Source: Candidatus Competibacter denitrificans Run_A_D11 (GTDB lineage: Bacteria > Pseudomonadota > Gammaproteobacteria > Competibacterales > Competibacteraceae). From it: a stretch of DNA of 64,000 bases. The translations under genes and the position numbers were made by a program. The DNA lies in assembly GCF_001051235.1 (NCBI RefSeq), contig NZ_CBTJ020000037.1, forward strand, positions 1-64,000. Direction: 5' to 3'. This document shows positions 10,667-18,263 of this stretch, piece by piece. Under the pieces are notes generated by a model. The model was not told the origin of the DNA. It did not search any database and saw only the letters and a program-made list of their open reading frames with translations. Position 1 is the stretch's first letter; each line of letters begins with the position of its first letter.

Positions 10667-11674
10667 ATGGAAATCACCCTCACCGGCATCACCACGACCG
10701 GTACGCCGCATCTGGGCAACTACGTCGGCGCTATCCTGCCCGCTATTGAAGCAAGCCGCCGTAAAGACGTGCGGTCGTTCTATTTTTTGGCCGATTATCA
10801 TGCCCTGGTCAAATGCCATGATCCTGCCCTGGTTCACCGCTCGCGGCTCGAAGTCGCCGCCACTTGGTTGGCGTTGGGGTTGGATGTCGAGAATGTCATT
10901 TTCTACGCCCAAACCGACATCCCGGAAATCCTGGAACTGACCTGGATGCTGACTTGCGTCACTGCCAAGGGCCTGATGAACCGCGCCCACGCCTACAAAG
11001 CAGCGGTTGCCGACAATGTGGCTGATCTGGATAAAGACCCGGACAAGGGCGTGACCATGGGATTATTCTGCTATCCGATTCTGATGGCGGCAGACATTCT
11101 GATGTTTAAGGCCAGCAAGGTGCCGGTCGGCAAGGACCAGATCCAACACCTGGAAATGGCACGCGATATCGCCGCTCGCTTCAATCATTTATACGGCGAG
11201 CATTTCGTCCTGCCGGAAGCGGTGGTGGATGAAAAAACGGCGGTGCTGGTGGGTCTGGACGGCCGCAAGATGAGCAAAAGCTACGGCAATACCATTCCCC
11301 TGTTTGAGCCGGAAAAGGCGCTGCGCAAGCTCATCATGCGCATTAAAACCAATTCGCTGCCGCCGGAAGCGCCTAAAGATCCCGATACTTGCACCCTGTT
11401 CGAGCTTTATCGGGCCTTTGCCAGCACTGAAGAAACAACGGCGATGCGCGCGCGCTACGCCCAAGGCATCGGATGGGGCGAAATGAAGCAGATTTTGTTT
11501 GAGTACCTGAACGACCGCTTGCGTGAACCGCGCACGCACTATCATGATTTGCTGGCCCGGCCGGACCATATCCAGCAAATCCTGCAACGCGGCGCAGCGC
11601 GGGCACGCGAATACAGCGCGCCGTTTCTCGCCGAATTGCGGCACGCGGTCGGCATCCGCCCGCTGGGTACTTAG
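10667..11674 (+). CDS. trpS: Tryptophanyl-tRNA synthetase
   Basis: TrpS charges tRNA-Trp in the cytoplasm. The 335-residue class I synthetase has the HIGH-like motif TGTPHLGNYVGA near residue 12 and the KMSKS motif as GRKMSKSYGN near residue 203. Other conserved parts are FYFLADYHAL and KGVTMGLFCYPILMAADIL. It lies between the M50 protease gene and scpA, as in Pseudomonas. Confidence 0.97.
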   Translation: MEITLTGITTTGTPHLGNYVGAILPAIEASRRKDVRSFYFLADYHALVKCHDPALVHRSRLEVAATWLALGLDVENVIFYAQTDIPEILELTWMLTCVTAKGLMNRAHAYKAAVADNVADLDKDPDKGVTMGLFCYPILMAADILMFKASKVPVGKDQIQHLEMARDIAARFNHLYGEHFVLPEAVVDEKTAVLVGLDGRKMSKSYGNTIPLFEPEKALRKLIMRIKTNSLPPEAPKDPDTCTLFELYRAFASTEETTAMRARYAQGIGWGEMKQILFEYLNDRLREPRTHYHDLLARPDHIQQILQRGAARAREYSAPFLAELRHAVGIRPLGT

Positions 11675-11726
11675 GATGGCTTTCTTGGGCCATGCTGACA
11701 CTACCGCAACGATAAGCAGCTAACGG

Positions 11727-12515
11727 GTGACCACCGTCGCTGAAAAATCACCGCTTGCCAAGGTCAGCGGTGAACCTTATCTGCAATGGCCACCCGATCT
11801 CTATATCCCCCCGGACGCACTGGAAGTTTTTCTGGAAGCATTCGAGGGCCCGCTGGATTTATTGCTGTACCTGATTCGACGCCACAATCTCAATATCCTC
11901 GATATTCCGATTGCCGAGATCACCCGACAATACATGGACTATCTGTCGCTGATGCAGGATTTACAGCTGGATCTAGCAGCAGAATATTTGGTGATGGCGG
12001 CCTGGCTGGCCGAGATCAAATCGCGGTTGTTATTGCCCGACCCTACCCCGGCCGAAGCTGAAGAGGAAGACCCACGCGCCGAACTGGTACGCCGGCTTCA
12101 AGAATACGAGCGCTTCCAGCAAGCGGCCAAGGCCCTGGATAGCCTACCGCGACTTGAACGCGATCTCTTCGTCGCCAACGTCGAAACGGTCGAAGGGCCG
12201 CCCGCCCGGATACCACCCCCAGTGGGATTAGCGGATCTGCTGGGTGCCTTGCGCGATGTGCTCGCTCGGGCTGAACTGTTTGGCCGTCACCATGTCCGGC
12301 GAGAAACGCTCTCGGTGCGTGAACGGATGAGCCAGGTTCTGGAACGGTTGGATGCGCTGCGGTTTACCCCGTTTACCGCGTTGTTCCGCCCGGAGGAAGG
12401 CCGAATGGGCACGGTGGTCACGTTTCTGGCCGTGCTGGAACTCTTGCGCGAAACCTTATTGGAATTGGCCCAGGCTGAGCCATTCGCCCCTATCTATCTC
12501 CGCAAGCGGCTTTGA
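11727..12515 (+). CDS. scpA: Segregation and condensation protein A
   Basis: ScpA is the kleisin subunit that bridges the two heads of SMC in the bacterial condensin. The 262-residue protein contains the N-terminal kleisin motif EAFEGPLDLLLYLIRRHNL, the LAAEYLVMAAWLAEIKSRLLLP helix and a C-terminal winged-helix segment ending in APIYLRKRL. It starts with GTG at 11727. The scpB start lies 9 bases after its stop. Its SMC partner is encoded at 30.9 kb on the same strand. Confidence 0.95.
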   Translation: MTTVAEKSPLAKVSGEPYLQWPPDLYIPPDALEVFLEAFEGPLDLLLYLIRRHNLNILDIPIAEITRQYMDYLSLMQDLQLDLAAEYLVMAAWLAEIKSRLLLPDPTPAEAEEEDPRAELVRRLQEYERFQQAAKALDSLPRLERDLFVANVETVEGPPARIPPPVGLADLLGALRDVLARAELFGRHHVRRETLSVRERMSQVLERLDALRFTPFTALFRPEEGRMGTVVTFLAVLELLRETLLELAQAEPFAPIYLRKRL

Positions 12516-12524
12516 GGGTTGGCT

Positions 12525-13130
12525 ATGCCAGAATTGATCGCCATCATCGAAGCCGTATTGCTCGCCGCCGGTGAGCCGCTGTCGTTGGAGCGCCTGTCAG
12601 GCGTGTTCCCGGAAGCGGAACGGCCGGAGCGCGAGGTGCTGCGGACTGCATTAAGTGAACTGGCCATTGCGTGCGCTGGGCGCGGGGTGGAACTGGTCGA
12701 AGTCGCTGGCGGCTTTCGTCTGCAAGTGCCCCAGGCATTTTCTCCCTGGGTCTCCCGTCTCTGGGAAGAGCGGGCGGCTCACTATTCGCGCGCTTTGCTG
12801 GAAACTCTAGCCCTGATCGCATACCGTCAACCCATCACGCGCGGTGAAATTGAAGCGGTGCGCGGAGTTAGTCTTAGCAGTAGTATCATGAAAACCTTAC
12901 AGGAGCGCGACTGGATCAAGGTGGTCGGCCACCGTGAGGTGCCGGGGCGTCCGGCCTTGTACGCGACCACCCATACCTTTCTGGATTATTTCAATCTCAA
13001 GAGTTTGAGCGACCTGCCACCCTTGGTGGCCGCGCGCGAACCTGAAATCATTGGAGCTGAAGTAGATCTTCACGCTCAGGCTAACCCACCCGCTCTAAGC
13101 GGCGACACGCGCATGGAATCTTCGTCATGA
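12525..13130 (+). CDS. scpB: Segregation and condensation protein B
   Basis: ScpB dimers bind the ScpA linker and regulate SMC ATPase activity. The 201-residue protein has two winged-helix domains: the first with IIEAVLLAAGEPLSLERL and the second with LETLALIAYRQPITRGEIEAVRG and VVGHREVPGRPALYATT. I chose the ATG at 12525 because GAGGG at 12514-12518 gives a good spacing of 6; a TTG two codons upstream is possible. The stop overlaps the rluB start as ATGA. Confidence 0.95.
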   Translation: MPELIAIIEAVLLAAGEPLSLERLSGVFPEAERPEREVLRTALSELAIACAGRGVELVEVAGGFRLQVPQAFSPWVSRLWEERAAHYSRALLETLALIAYRQPITRGEIEAVRGVSLSSSIMKTLQERDWIKVVGHREVPGRPALYATTHTFLDYFNLKSLSDLPPLVAAREPEIIGAEVDLHAQANPPALSGDTRMESSS

Positions 13131-14215
13131 CTGAACGCTTACAAAAATTTCTGGCGAGCGCTGGCTTTGGTTCACGGCGCCAGATCGAAGAATGGGTTCG
13201 TCAAGGGCGGATTACCGTGAACGGTGCCCTCGCCCATCTGGGCGTACAGGTCAGTGAGGTTGACAAAATTCAGATCGACGGCAAACCGGTGCGGTCACAT
13301 ACCGACCGGCAAAATCGGCGGGTGCTGGCCTATTACAAGCCGGTCGGCGAGATAACGGCCCGCCGTGATCCCGAAGGGCGGCCCACGGTGTTTGACCGCC
13401 TGCCACCGTTGCGCGCTGGTCGCTGGATCGCGGTAGGACGGCTCGATCTCAACACGCAAGGCTTGTTGCTGTTGACGACGGATGGGGAACTGGCTAATCG
13501 GCTCATGCACCCCTCGGCGCAAATCGAGCGCGAGTATGCGGTGCGGGTGCTGGGCGGAGTCGCGCCGGAAGTGTTATTGCGCTTAGCCGAGGGCGTACCG
13601 CTAGAAGATGGACCAGCGCGGTTTGATGATATCCGAGAGGCGGGCGGCGAAGGCGCCAACCGCTGGTATCATGTCATCTTACGCGAAGGCCGCAACCGCG
13701 AAGTACGCCGACTATGGGAATCACAGGGGGTGACGGTAAGCCGCTTGATCCGGGTTCGTTACGGCCCTGTAGTCCTTCGCCGGGGTTTGCATCCCGGTCG
13801 CTGGGATGAGTTGAACCTGACGCAGATCCGCGAGCTGCTCATGGCGGCCGGCTGCCCGCTCGAAGAACCTCCGGCTGCGGCGACGCCACTACAACGGCCC
13901 ACCTTCAAGCGGCCAGGCACGCCAAAATCCAATAGGTTTCACGGCGACCCACGCCCGACCGCTTCGGCCCCGATCCGTTCACCAAATCGGCGGGAGGCTG
14001 TTGAGCCAGCACACGGCAGTCAGCGAAATACACCCGAAACAAGGCAAAGCCGCTCCAATACACCGCAACGCACCGAACCGCGAGCCGGATCTCGATCCCG
14101 CGATGCCGCGAATCCCTGGACTACACGGCTGGGCCGCCCTGATGGTGGTGGGACGCAGACAACCTCGCCACCTCGGCGCCCCCTCAATCCTGGGCGCGCA
14201 AAAGCTGGCCGGTAA
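13127..14215 (+). CDS. rluB: 23S rRNA pseudouridine(2605) synthase
   Basis: RluB isomerises U2605 of 23S rRNA. The protein has an N-terminal S4 RNA-binding domain (residues 1-60, RLQKFLASAGFGSRR) and a RsuA-type catalytic domain with the active Asp in GRLDLNTQGLLLLTTDGE near residue 105 and the EGRNREVRRLWE motif. The last 115 residues are low-complexity, rich in Pro, Arg, Thr and Ser, and probably disordered. That tail makes the protein (362 residues) longer than E. coli RluB. Its final 32 bases overlap the end of the convergent yciK gene. Confidence 0.94.
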   Translation: MTERLQKFLASAGFGSRRQIEEWVRQGRITVNGALAHLGVQVSEVDKIQIDGKPVRSHTDRQNRRVLAYYKPVGEITARRDPEGRPTVFDRLPPLRAGRWIAVGRLDLNTQGLLLLTTDGELANRLMHPSAQIEREYAVRVLGGVAPEVLLRLAEGVPLEDGPARFDDIREAGGEGANRWYHVILREGRNREVRRLWESQGVTVSRLIRVRYGPVVLRRGLHPGRWDELNLTQIRELLMAAGCPLEEPPAAATPLQRPTFKRPGTPKSNRFHGDPRPTASAPIRSPNRREAVEPAHGSQRNTPETRQSRSNTPQRTEPRAGSRSRDAANPWTTRLGRPDGGGTQTTSPPRRPLNPGRAKAGR

Positions 14216-14927
14216 CGCCCTTGCTATCCGGCCCCAACAGATACAAGTAAGTCGGTATGATCGCCTCGGGATCGACCCATTCGTCGGGGGTACGTCCTGG
14301 ATAGGCGCGTAAAGTCAGACCAGCGCCGACCTGGCCGGGATCAATGCTATTGACCCGAATCGATGTATTGGTCTCCAACTCATTGGCCCAGAGTTTCATC
14401 AACGTTTCGGCGCTGCCCTTGGCCACCGCGTAGGCTCCCCAATAGGCTCGGCCTGTCTCGCTAGCCTGGTCCGCAGTAAAGATCACCGAGGCATCGGGCG
14501 CACGGTTCAATAAGCCCAACAGGGCTTGTGTCAATAAAAACGGGGCATGGACATTGACCTGCACGATCCGATACCACAATGCCGTGTCGTAATTGGCCAG
14601 CGGAGTCAATCCTGCAAACAGGGCTGCATTATGCAGCAAGCCATTTAACCGGCCAAATTCCGTTCCGATGATCGTCGCCAAATCCGCATAATCTTTCGGA
14701 CTCGCTCCCTCCAGGTTCATCGGGTAGATCGCCGGTTTCGGTCCCCCTGTCTGCTCAATCTCATCGTACACCTGTTCCAATTTACGGATGGTGCGCCCCA
14801 GCAAAATCACCGTCGCGCCATACGCAGCGAGCCGGCGCGCCACCACGCGACCGATGCCATCACCCGCGCCGGTGACCAGAATCACTCTGTCGTTTAGCAG
14901 ATTAGCGGTGGGATGGTAATCTTTCAT
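14184..14927 (-). CDS. yciK: Short-chain dehydrogenase/reductase YciK
   Basis: This 247-residue SDR-fold oxidoreductase has the cofactor motif VTGAGDGIGR, the NAA motif in LHNAALFAG, and the catalytic Tyr-Lys pair in YAVAKGS with an upstream Ser in ASETGRAYWG. The sequence and its place next to rluB match YciK of E. coli, whose substrate is unknown. No cobalamin adenosyltransferase gene, the frequent partner, is seen here. The 3' end overlaps the end of rluB on the opposite strand. Confidence 0.9.
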   Translation of the reverse strand: MKDYHPTANLLNDRVILVTGAGDGIGRVVARRLAAYGATVILLGRTIRKLEQVYDEIEQTGGPKPAIYPMNLEGASPKDYADLATIIGTEFGRLNGLLHNAALFAGLTPLANYDTALWYRIVQVNVHAPFLLTQALLGLLNRAPDASVIFTADQASETGRAYWGAYAVAKGSAETLMKLWANELETNTSIRVNSIDPGQVGAGLTLRAYPGRTPDEWVDPEAIIPTYLYLLGPDSKGVTGQLLRAQD

Positions 14928-14965
14928 GGTATCTCTTCCAAATCGGACTTAGATCAAGAGGTGGC

Positions 14966-15835
14966 TCACGCTACCACCGGCAAGCGCCGACGATGGAGTT
15001 TTTCTCTCCTTCGCAAGCGCCATGCCAGCCATAGCTTGCGCAAAGGCGGCAGCGACGTGCGCTGCTCCAAAAGACGATAGCCATCCTCGGCGATTTCCTC
15101 CAAAAGCGCCTTCGCCAGATCGAGACGAATCAGCAGATGATACTGCGTATAACGATCCATCGTCGGCAAGTGGGTCAGTGACTGAGCGTAGTGGTGACGA
15201 ATCCGTTCAGCCTGAAAGGCAAACAGTTGGCGCAAGCGTTCAGTGGTTTGCGGTGCCAACAGATCGCTCGCTTTGATCCCGTAACGCTCCATTTCCTCTT
15301 CGGGCCAATACAGTCGCCCGCATTGCGCATGGCGGCGCGCATCGTACAAGAAATCAAATAATATCAAAGCAATCCCTGCCTCATGAGCAAAGCGAGGTGT
15401 GGCGCGTCGATCCTGATAACCCAAAATTTCCGCCGCTAACAGGGCCGGAACACTGCCTCGCCTATGCAGATAAACCATCAACCCACTAAAGTTGGGATAG
15501 GCGTCATAATCCAAATCCATCGTGATCCCATCCAGAATCTCTCGAAAATACTCTTCTGGCAAATTGAAATCTGCTAGAGGCCCTCGCAACGCACGGGTCA
15601 CCGGATGTTGCGGCTCGCCAGCAAACAGGCGACCCACTTCAGCCTGCCACCAGTCCAATTTGACTCGGGCCACACCCGCATCCTGGCATTCTGAGACGAT
15701 TTGCGCGGTTTCGAGACAAAAAGCTTTCAGTGCGAGCAATGCTTGTCGGCGCTTGAGCGGCAATCCGAGCAAGCTGTAGCGAAAGTCGGAACCAGGCGGT
15801 GCTGCAAAATTGTAACAGTAGTCTTCTGGTGACAT
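14966..15835 (-). CDS. Squalene/phytoene synthase family protein, probably non-canonical
   Basis: The 289-residue all-helical protein aligns by eye with the squalene/phytoene synthase fold: RRQALLALKAFCLE at the first helix, KLDWWQAEVGRLFAGEPQHPVTRAL, and GRLYWPEEEM after the second motif. The second Asp motif is present as DFLYD, but the first DDxxD motif is missing: the aligned positions read AQIVSE. That first motif binds the magnesium-diphosphate of farnesyl diphosphate, so normal condensation is doubtful. No hopanoid or carotenoid gene is nearby. It may be an assembly-factor-like member, as NDUFAF6 is in eukaryotes. Confidence 0.75.
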   Translation of the reverse strand: MSPEDYCYNFAAPPGSDFRYSLLGLPLKRRQALLALKAFCLETAQIVSECQDAGVARVKLDWWQAEVGRLFAGEPQHPVTRALRGPLADFNLPEEYFREILDGITMDLDYDAYPNFSGLMVYLHRRGSVPALLAAEILGYQDRRATPRFAHEAGIALILFDFLYDARRHAQCGRLYWPEEEMERYGIKASDLLAPQTTERLRQLFAFQAERIRHHYAQSLTHLPTMDRYTQYHLLIRLDLAKALLEEIAEDGYRLLEQRTSLPPLRKLWLAWRLRRREKLHRRRLPVVA

Positions 15836-15927
15836 CGGATCACCACCCGCTCAGCCAGTTATTACTCCACACCAACTCATTGCGCTGCACCCAGCAAGGC
15901 CAATCAAGAATAGGCATGTTATTTGCT

Positions 15928-15955
15928 TTGTTATTTGGCAAGTACCCGTTAGCAT
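15928..15955 (+). promoter_or_regulatory. Possible sigma-70-type promoter for the small gene at 15979
   Basis: TTGTTA at 15928-15933 and TAGCAT at 15950-15955 are separated by 16 bases, four of six matches each. The site lies 24 bases upstream of a small gene with a strong ribosome-binding site. Confidence 0.3.
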
Positions 15956-15978
15956 GGCTTAGGTGAGCGAGGTTTACC

Positions 15979-16158
15979 ATGATGACCATCCGCGATATCA
16001 GCAAGTTGCCACCCAACGAACAGGCTATTACCCGTGCGTCTTATCTGTACTACCGCGTCTTGTTGCGAGGAGCGCCCGACGCTACCTGCCGACGGTTTCG
16101 CCAGCGATGGTTAGCCGAGTTGCAGCGGCGCTGGCCAGACGCTTGGCGGAACGTATGA
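15979..16158 (+). CDS. Small hypothetical protein, 59 residues
   Basis: I do not recognise this protein. It begins MMTIRDISKLPPNEQAITRA and has a basic, Arg- and Trp-rich second half ending AWRNV. GAGG at 15969-15972 is 6 bases before the ATG, the best ribosome-binding site in the neighbourhood, and a promoter-like pair lies just upstream. There is no signal peptide or membrane segment. The gene fills the gap between the divergent squalene-synthase-like gene and the convergent DUF4124 gene. A different, longer frame over the same stretch has no comparable support. Confidence 0.55.
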   Translation: MMTIRDISKLPPNEQAITRASYLYYRVLLRGAPDATCRRFRQRWLAELQRRWPDAWRNV

Positions 16159-16212
16159 ACCGGCCGGCCGCTTGGACCCTTCACCCGGTCAAGAGCAGTT
16201 GGCGCGTGTCTG

Positions 16213-16602
16213 CTAGCGCACTTCTTGCAGCAAGGTTTCCTCACCGGGGCGCAACTGACCGGAGTGGATCGTAGAAAGCGAGCTGTCGTCTTCTTTTAGT
16301 TGCTTGGCTTCGACACCAGCCGGCGGCTTGGCAGCATAATGGGTCTTCCCCGCAGAATCAGTCCACGTATATATGCGTTCGGTGGGTTGTACGGTGACCG
16401 GCTTGGCGTTGAGGGGCACCAGTGTAGCCGGCTGATCGATAGGCGGGCGATTACTGTAATGGACACGGCCGGTGGCATCTTTCCAGCTATAAACGCCCTC
16501 CTCGGCCCAGACCAAAGCACCCGTCTGCATCAGCAGCAACCCGGTCGCCAGTGCGCTTGTACGCCAACTGGAGCGCGCGGCCAGGCATGTCTGTGCAAGC
16601 AT
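16213..16602 (-). CDS. DUF4124 domain-containing periplasmic protein
   Basis: The 129-residue protein (from the ATG at 16602) has a signal-like hydrophobic stretch (SALATGLLLMQTGALVWA) ending before Glu-Glu. Two DUF4124-like repeats follow: VYSWKDATGRVHYSNRPP and IYTWTDSAGKTHYAAKPP. DUF4124 is a short beta domain of unknown function in exported proteobacterial proteins. The two copies are about 40 residues apart and clearly related, so the protein arose by internal duplication. An in-frame ATG at 16689 would add 29 residues before the signal. It follows uspA on the same strand. Confidence 0.75.
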   Translation of the reverse strand: MLAQTCLAARSSWRTSALATGLLLMQTGALVWAEEGVYSWKDATGRVHYSNRPPIDQPATLVPLNAKPVTVQPTERIYTWTDSAGKTHYAAKPPAGVEAKQLKEDDSSLSTIHSGQLRPGEETLLQEVR

Positions 16603-16633
16603 GAGACTCAGGCTTAATCGCAAGTTAGGCTCA

Positions 16634-17161
16634 TCAAACACGCCGTTGGGAAGGCCACTCATTGTCTGGGGCCGGCACAAAGGGCACAATCAAAACCGGA
16701 CGCTTAGACAGCAGGGTAATTCGCCGGGTCGTTGACCCCAAAAGCGCGCCCCGCAGGGTTTCATTACCGGCGTGCGTGCCCATGACAATCAAATCGGCAT
16801 TGCAACGGTCAGCCTCCTGCAAGATCACATCATGTATCATTCCGCTGACAACACGAATCTCCGAGATGACTTGTGTTTGTTCCAGAGTTGAACCCAGTTC
16901 TTCCGCACAGAAATTTTCCAGGCGGGTGTGGAATTTCTGCAAAATGCCGCTGGTCGCTTCGCGGTGCAACTCATCAGCCTTTTCGGCGGGAAGATAGTTA
17001 TCCATCAAAAAGCGCACTGAACTGCTCAACGGCTCCACTACATGCAGCAAGATAATCTTAGCGTTGTATTGGTTGGCCAACCCAACCGCAAAGCGTAGGA
17101 CTGGCCGGGTATAGGGGCTTAGCGCCGTGGTATACAGAATGGTCTTGATCTGGGGCGACAT
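16634..17161 (-). CDS. Universal stress protein (UspA family)
   Basis: The 175-residue protein has one USP domain: KTILYTTALSPYTRPVLRFAV at the N-terminus, ILLHVVEPL on the second strand, and the ATP-binding loop DLIVMGTHAG followed by GSTTRRITLLSKRPVLIVP. The G-2x-G-9x-G-S pattern is nearly intact, so ATP binding is likely. I chose the ATG at 17161 because GGAG lies 7 bases upstream and the USP fold begins at once; a longer frame adds 49 residues with no match. Confidence 0.9.
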   Translation of the reverse strand: MSPQIKTILYTTALSPYTRPVLRFAVGLANQYNAKIILLHVVEPLSSSVRFLMDNYLPAEKADELHREATSGILQKFHTRLENFCAEELGSTLEQTQVISEIRVVSGMIHDVILQEADRCNADLIVMGTHAGNETLRGALLGSTTRRITLLSKRPVLIVPFVPAPDNEWPSQRRV

Positions 17162-17230
17162 CGTGAGGCTCCAAGCAGGTTTGGAAAAACGCGAGACGGG
17201 ATGACCGCAACGTCCTGTTCGGCTAAGTCC

Positions 17231-17259
17231 AGTATAGCTGACGTATGTTGATAGCCTAA
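17231..17259 (-). promoter_or_regulatory. Candidate promoter for uspA
   Basis: Read on the minus strand, TATACT (17231-17236, five of six matches) is preceded by a 17-base spacer and TTAGGC (17254-17259, three of six). It lies in the 136-base gap between aroE and uspA, about 70 bases before the uspA ATG. Confidence 0.35.
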
Positions 17260-17297
17260 TTCCAGACACACTCCTGTGGCAATTGGTCCTGAAGAAA

Positions 17298-18125
17298 TTA
17301 AGCTTCAAGCAGCGGCACGGTCAGCTTTTCGATGACAGGTCGCGTGTCTGGACGCACGCCACGCCACCAAACAAAAGCCTCGGCCGCTTGCTCAACCAAC
17401 ATGCCCACCCCGTCCACCAAGCGCCGAACGCCATTGTCACGGGCCATTTTCAAAAAAGGCGTCAATCCCTTGCCGTACACTAGCTCGTAGGCTAAGCAAT
17501 CCGGCGCAAAAATATCACCATGCACCGGCAAAAATTCGCCACATTGGCTCGCCGAGGTCGCATTTAAGATGATATCGAACGGTTGATCACGCAATGCGCT
17601 ATAAGCCTCGGCATCCACGGGTCCGGTGTGAGCGAACGCCTCTGCCAGTTGCCGTGCTTTTGCAAAAGTGCGGTTGACGATCACCACATGACTCGGCTTC
17701 TCAGCCAGGATAGGCGGCAACGCGCCGCGCGCCGCTCCACCGGCGCCCAGCAATAGCACGCAACGGCCTGCGATGGGGCAAGCCAAATTATGGATAATGT
17801 CGCGCACCAACCCAACACCGTCAAAATTGTCCGCCAGCACTCGATCACCGTCGAATTTCATGGCATTGACCGCCCCGGCCACTTGCGCCGCTGCGGTGAG
17901 ATCAGTGGCATAGGCAAAGGCATCCAGCTTGAACGGCGCGGTGATATTCAAACCACGCCCCCCCGCAGCCCGAAAAGCATCAACTGCACCGGCAAATCCG
18001 CCAAGTGACCCTTCAATAGCCGTGTAATGAATCGGTTGGCCGGTTTGCTCAGCGAACGCTGTATGAATCAAGGGCGATTTCGTGTGGCCAATGGGATTGC
18101 CGATCACGGCATAAAGATCACTCAT
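17298..18125 (-). CDS. aroE: Shikimate dehydrogenase (NADP+)
   Basis: AroE reduces 3-dehydroshikimate to shikimate in aromatic amino acid synthesis. The 275-residue protein has the substrate site GNPIGHTKSPLIH at the N-terminus, NITAPFK with its catalytic Lys, the cofactor loop LLGAGGAARG and the C-terminal GVGMLVEQAA. I chose the ATG at 18125 because GGAG lies 5 bases upstream. The start overlaps the stop of a 20-codon upstream frame with its own GAGGG site, so initiation may be coupled. The next gene downstream on the same strand is uspA. Confidence 0.95.
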   Translation of the reverse strand: MSDLYAVIGNPIGHTKSPLIHTAFAEQTGQPIHYTAIEGSLGGFAGAVDAFRAAGGRGLNITAPFKLDAFAYATDLTAAAQVAGAVNAMKFDGDRVLADNFDGVGLVRDIIHNLACPIAGRCVLLLGAGGAARGALPPILAEKPSHVVIVNRTFAKARQLAEAFAHTGPVDAEAYSALRDQPFDIILNATSASQCGEFLPVHGDIFAPDCLAYELVYGKGLTPFLKMARDNGVRRLVDGVGMLVEQAAEAFVWWRGVRPDTRPVIEKLTVPLLEA

Positions 18126-18184
18126 AACATCTCCAGCATTGAATTCTTTCTTTGAGGGATACAACCGAATGTGACTGAGAACAT
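18122..18184 (-). other. Possible 20-codon upstream ORF coupled to aroE
   Basis: An ATG at 18184 with GAGGG about 10 bases upstream opens a 20-codon frame (MFSVTFGCIPQRKNSMLEML) whose TGA overlaps the aroE ATG as ATGA. It may be a leader peptide or chance. Confidence 0.3.
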
Positions 18185-18263
18185 TTTTGCAGTTCCCTCG
18201 ATGGATGACTCTATCGGGCGATGAATTTCACCGTTGCCACGCCGCCTGCGGTCAATCGAACCC

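Noticed and set aside
15963-16274. 103-codon plus-strand frame overlapping the 59-residue gene
   Set aside because: Its start has no Shine-Dalgarno sequence, and the frame at 15979 has a better start signal.
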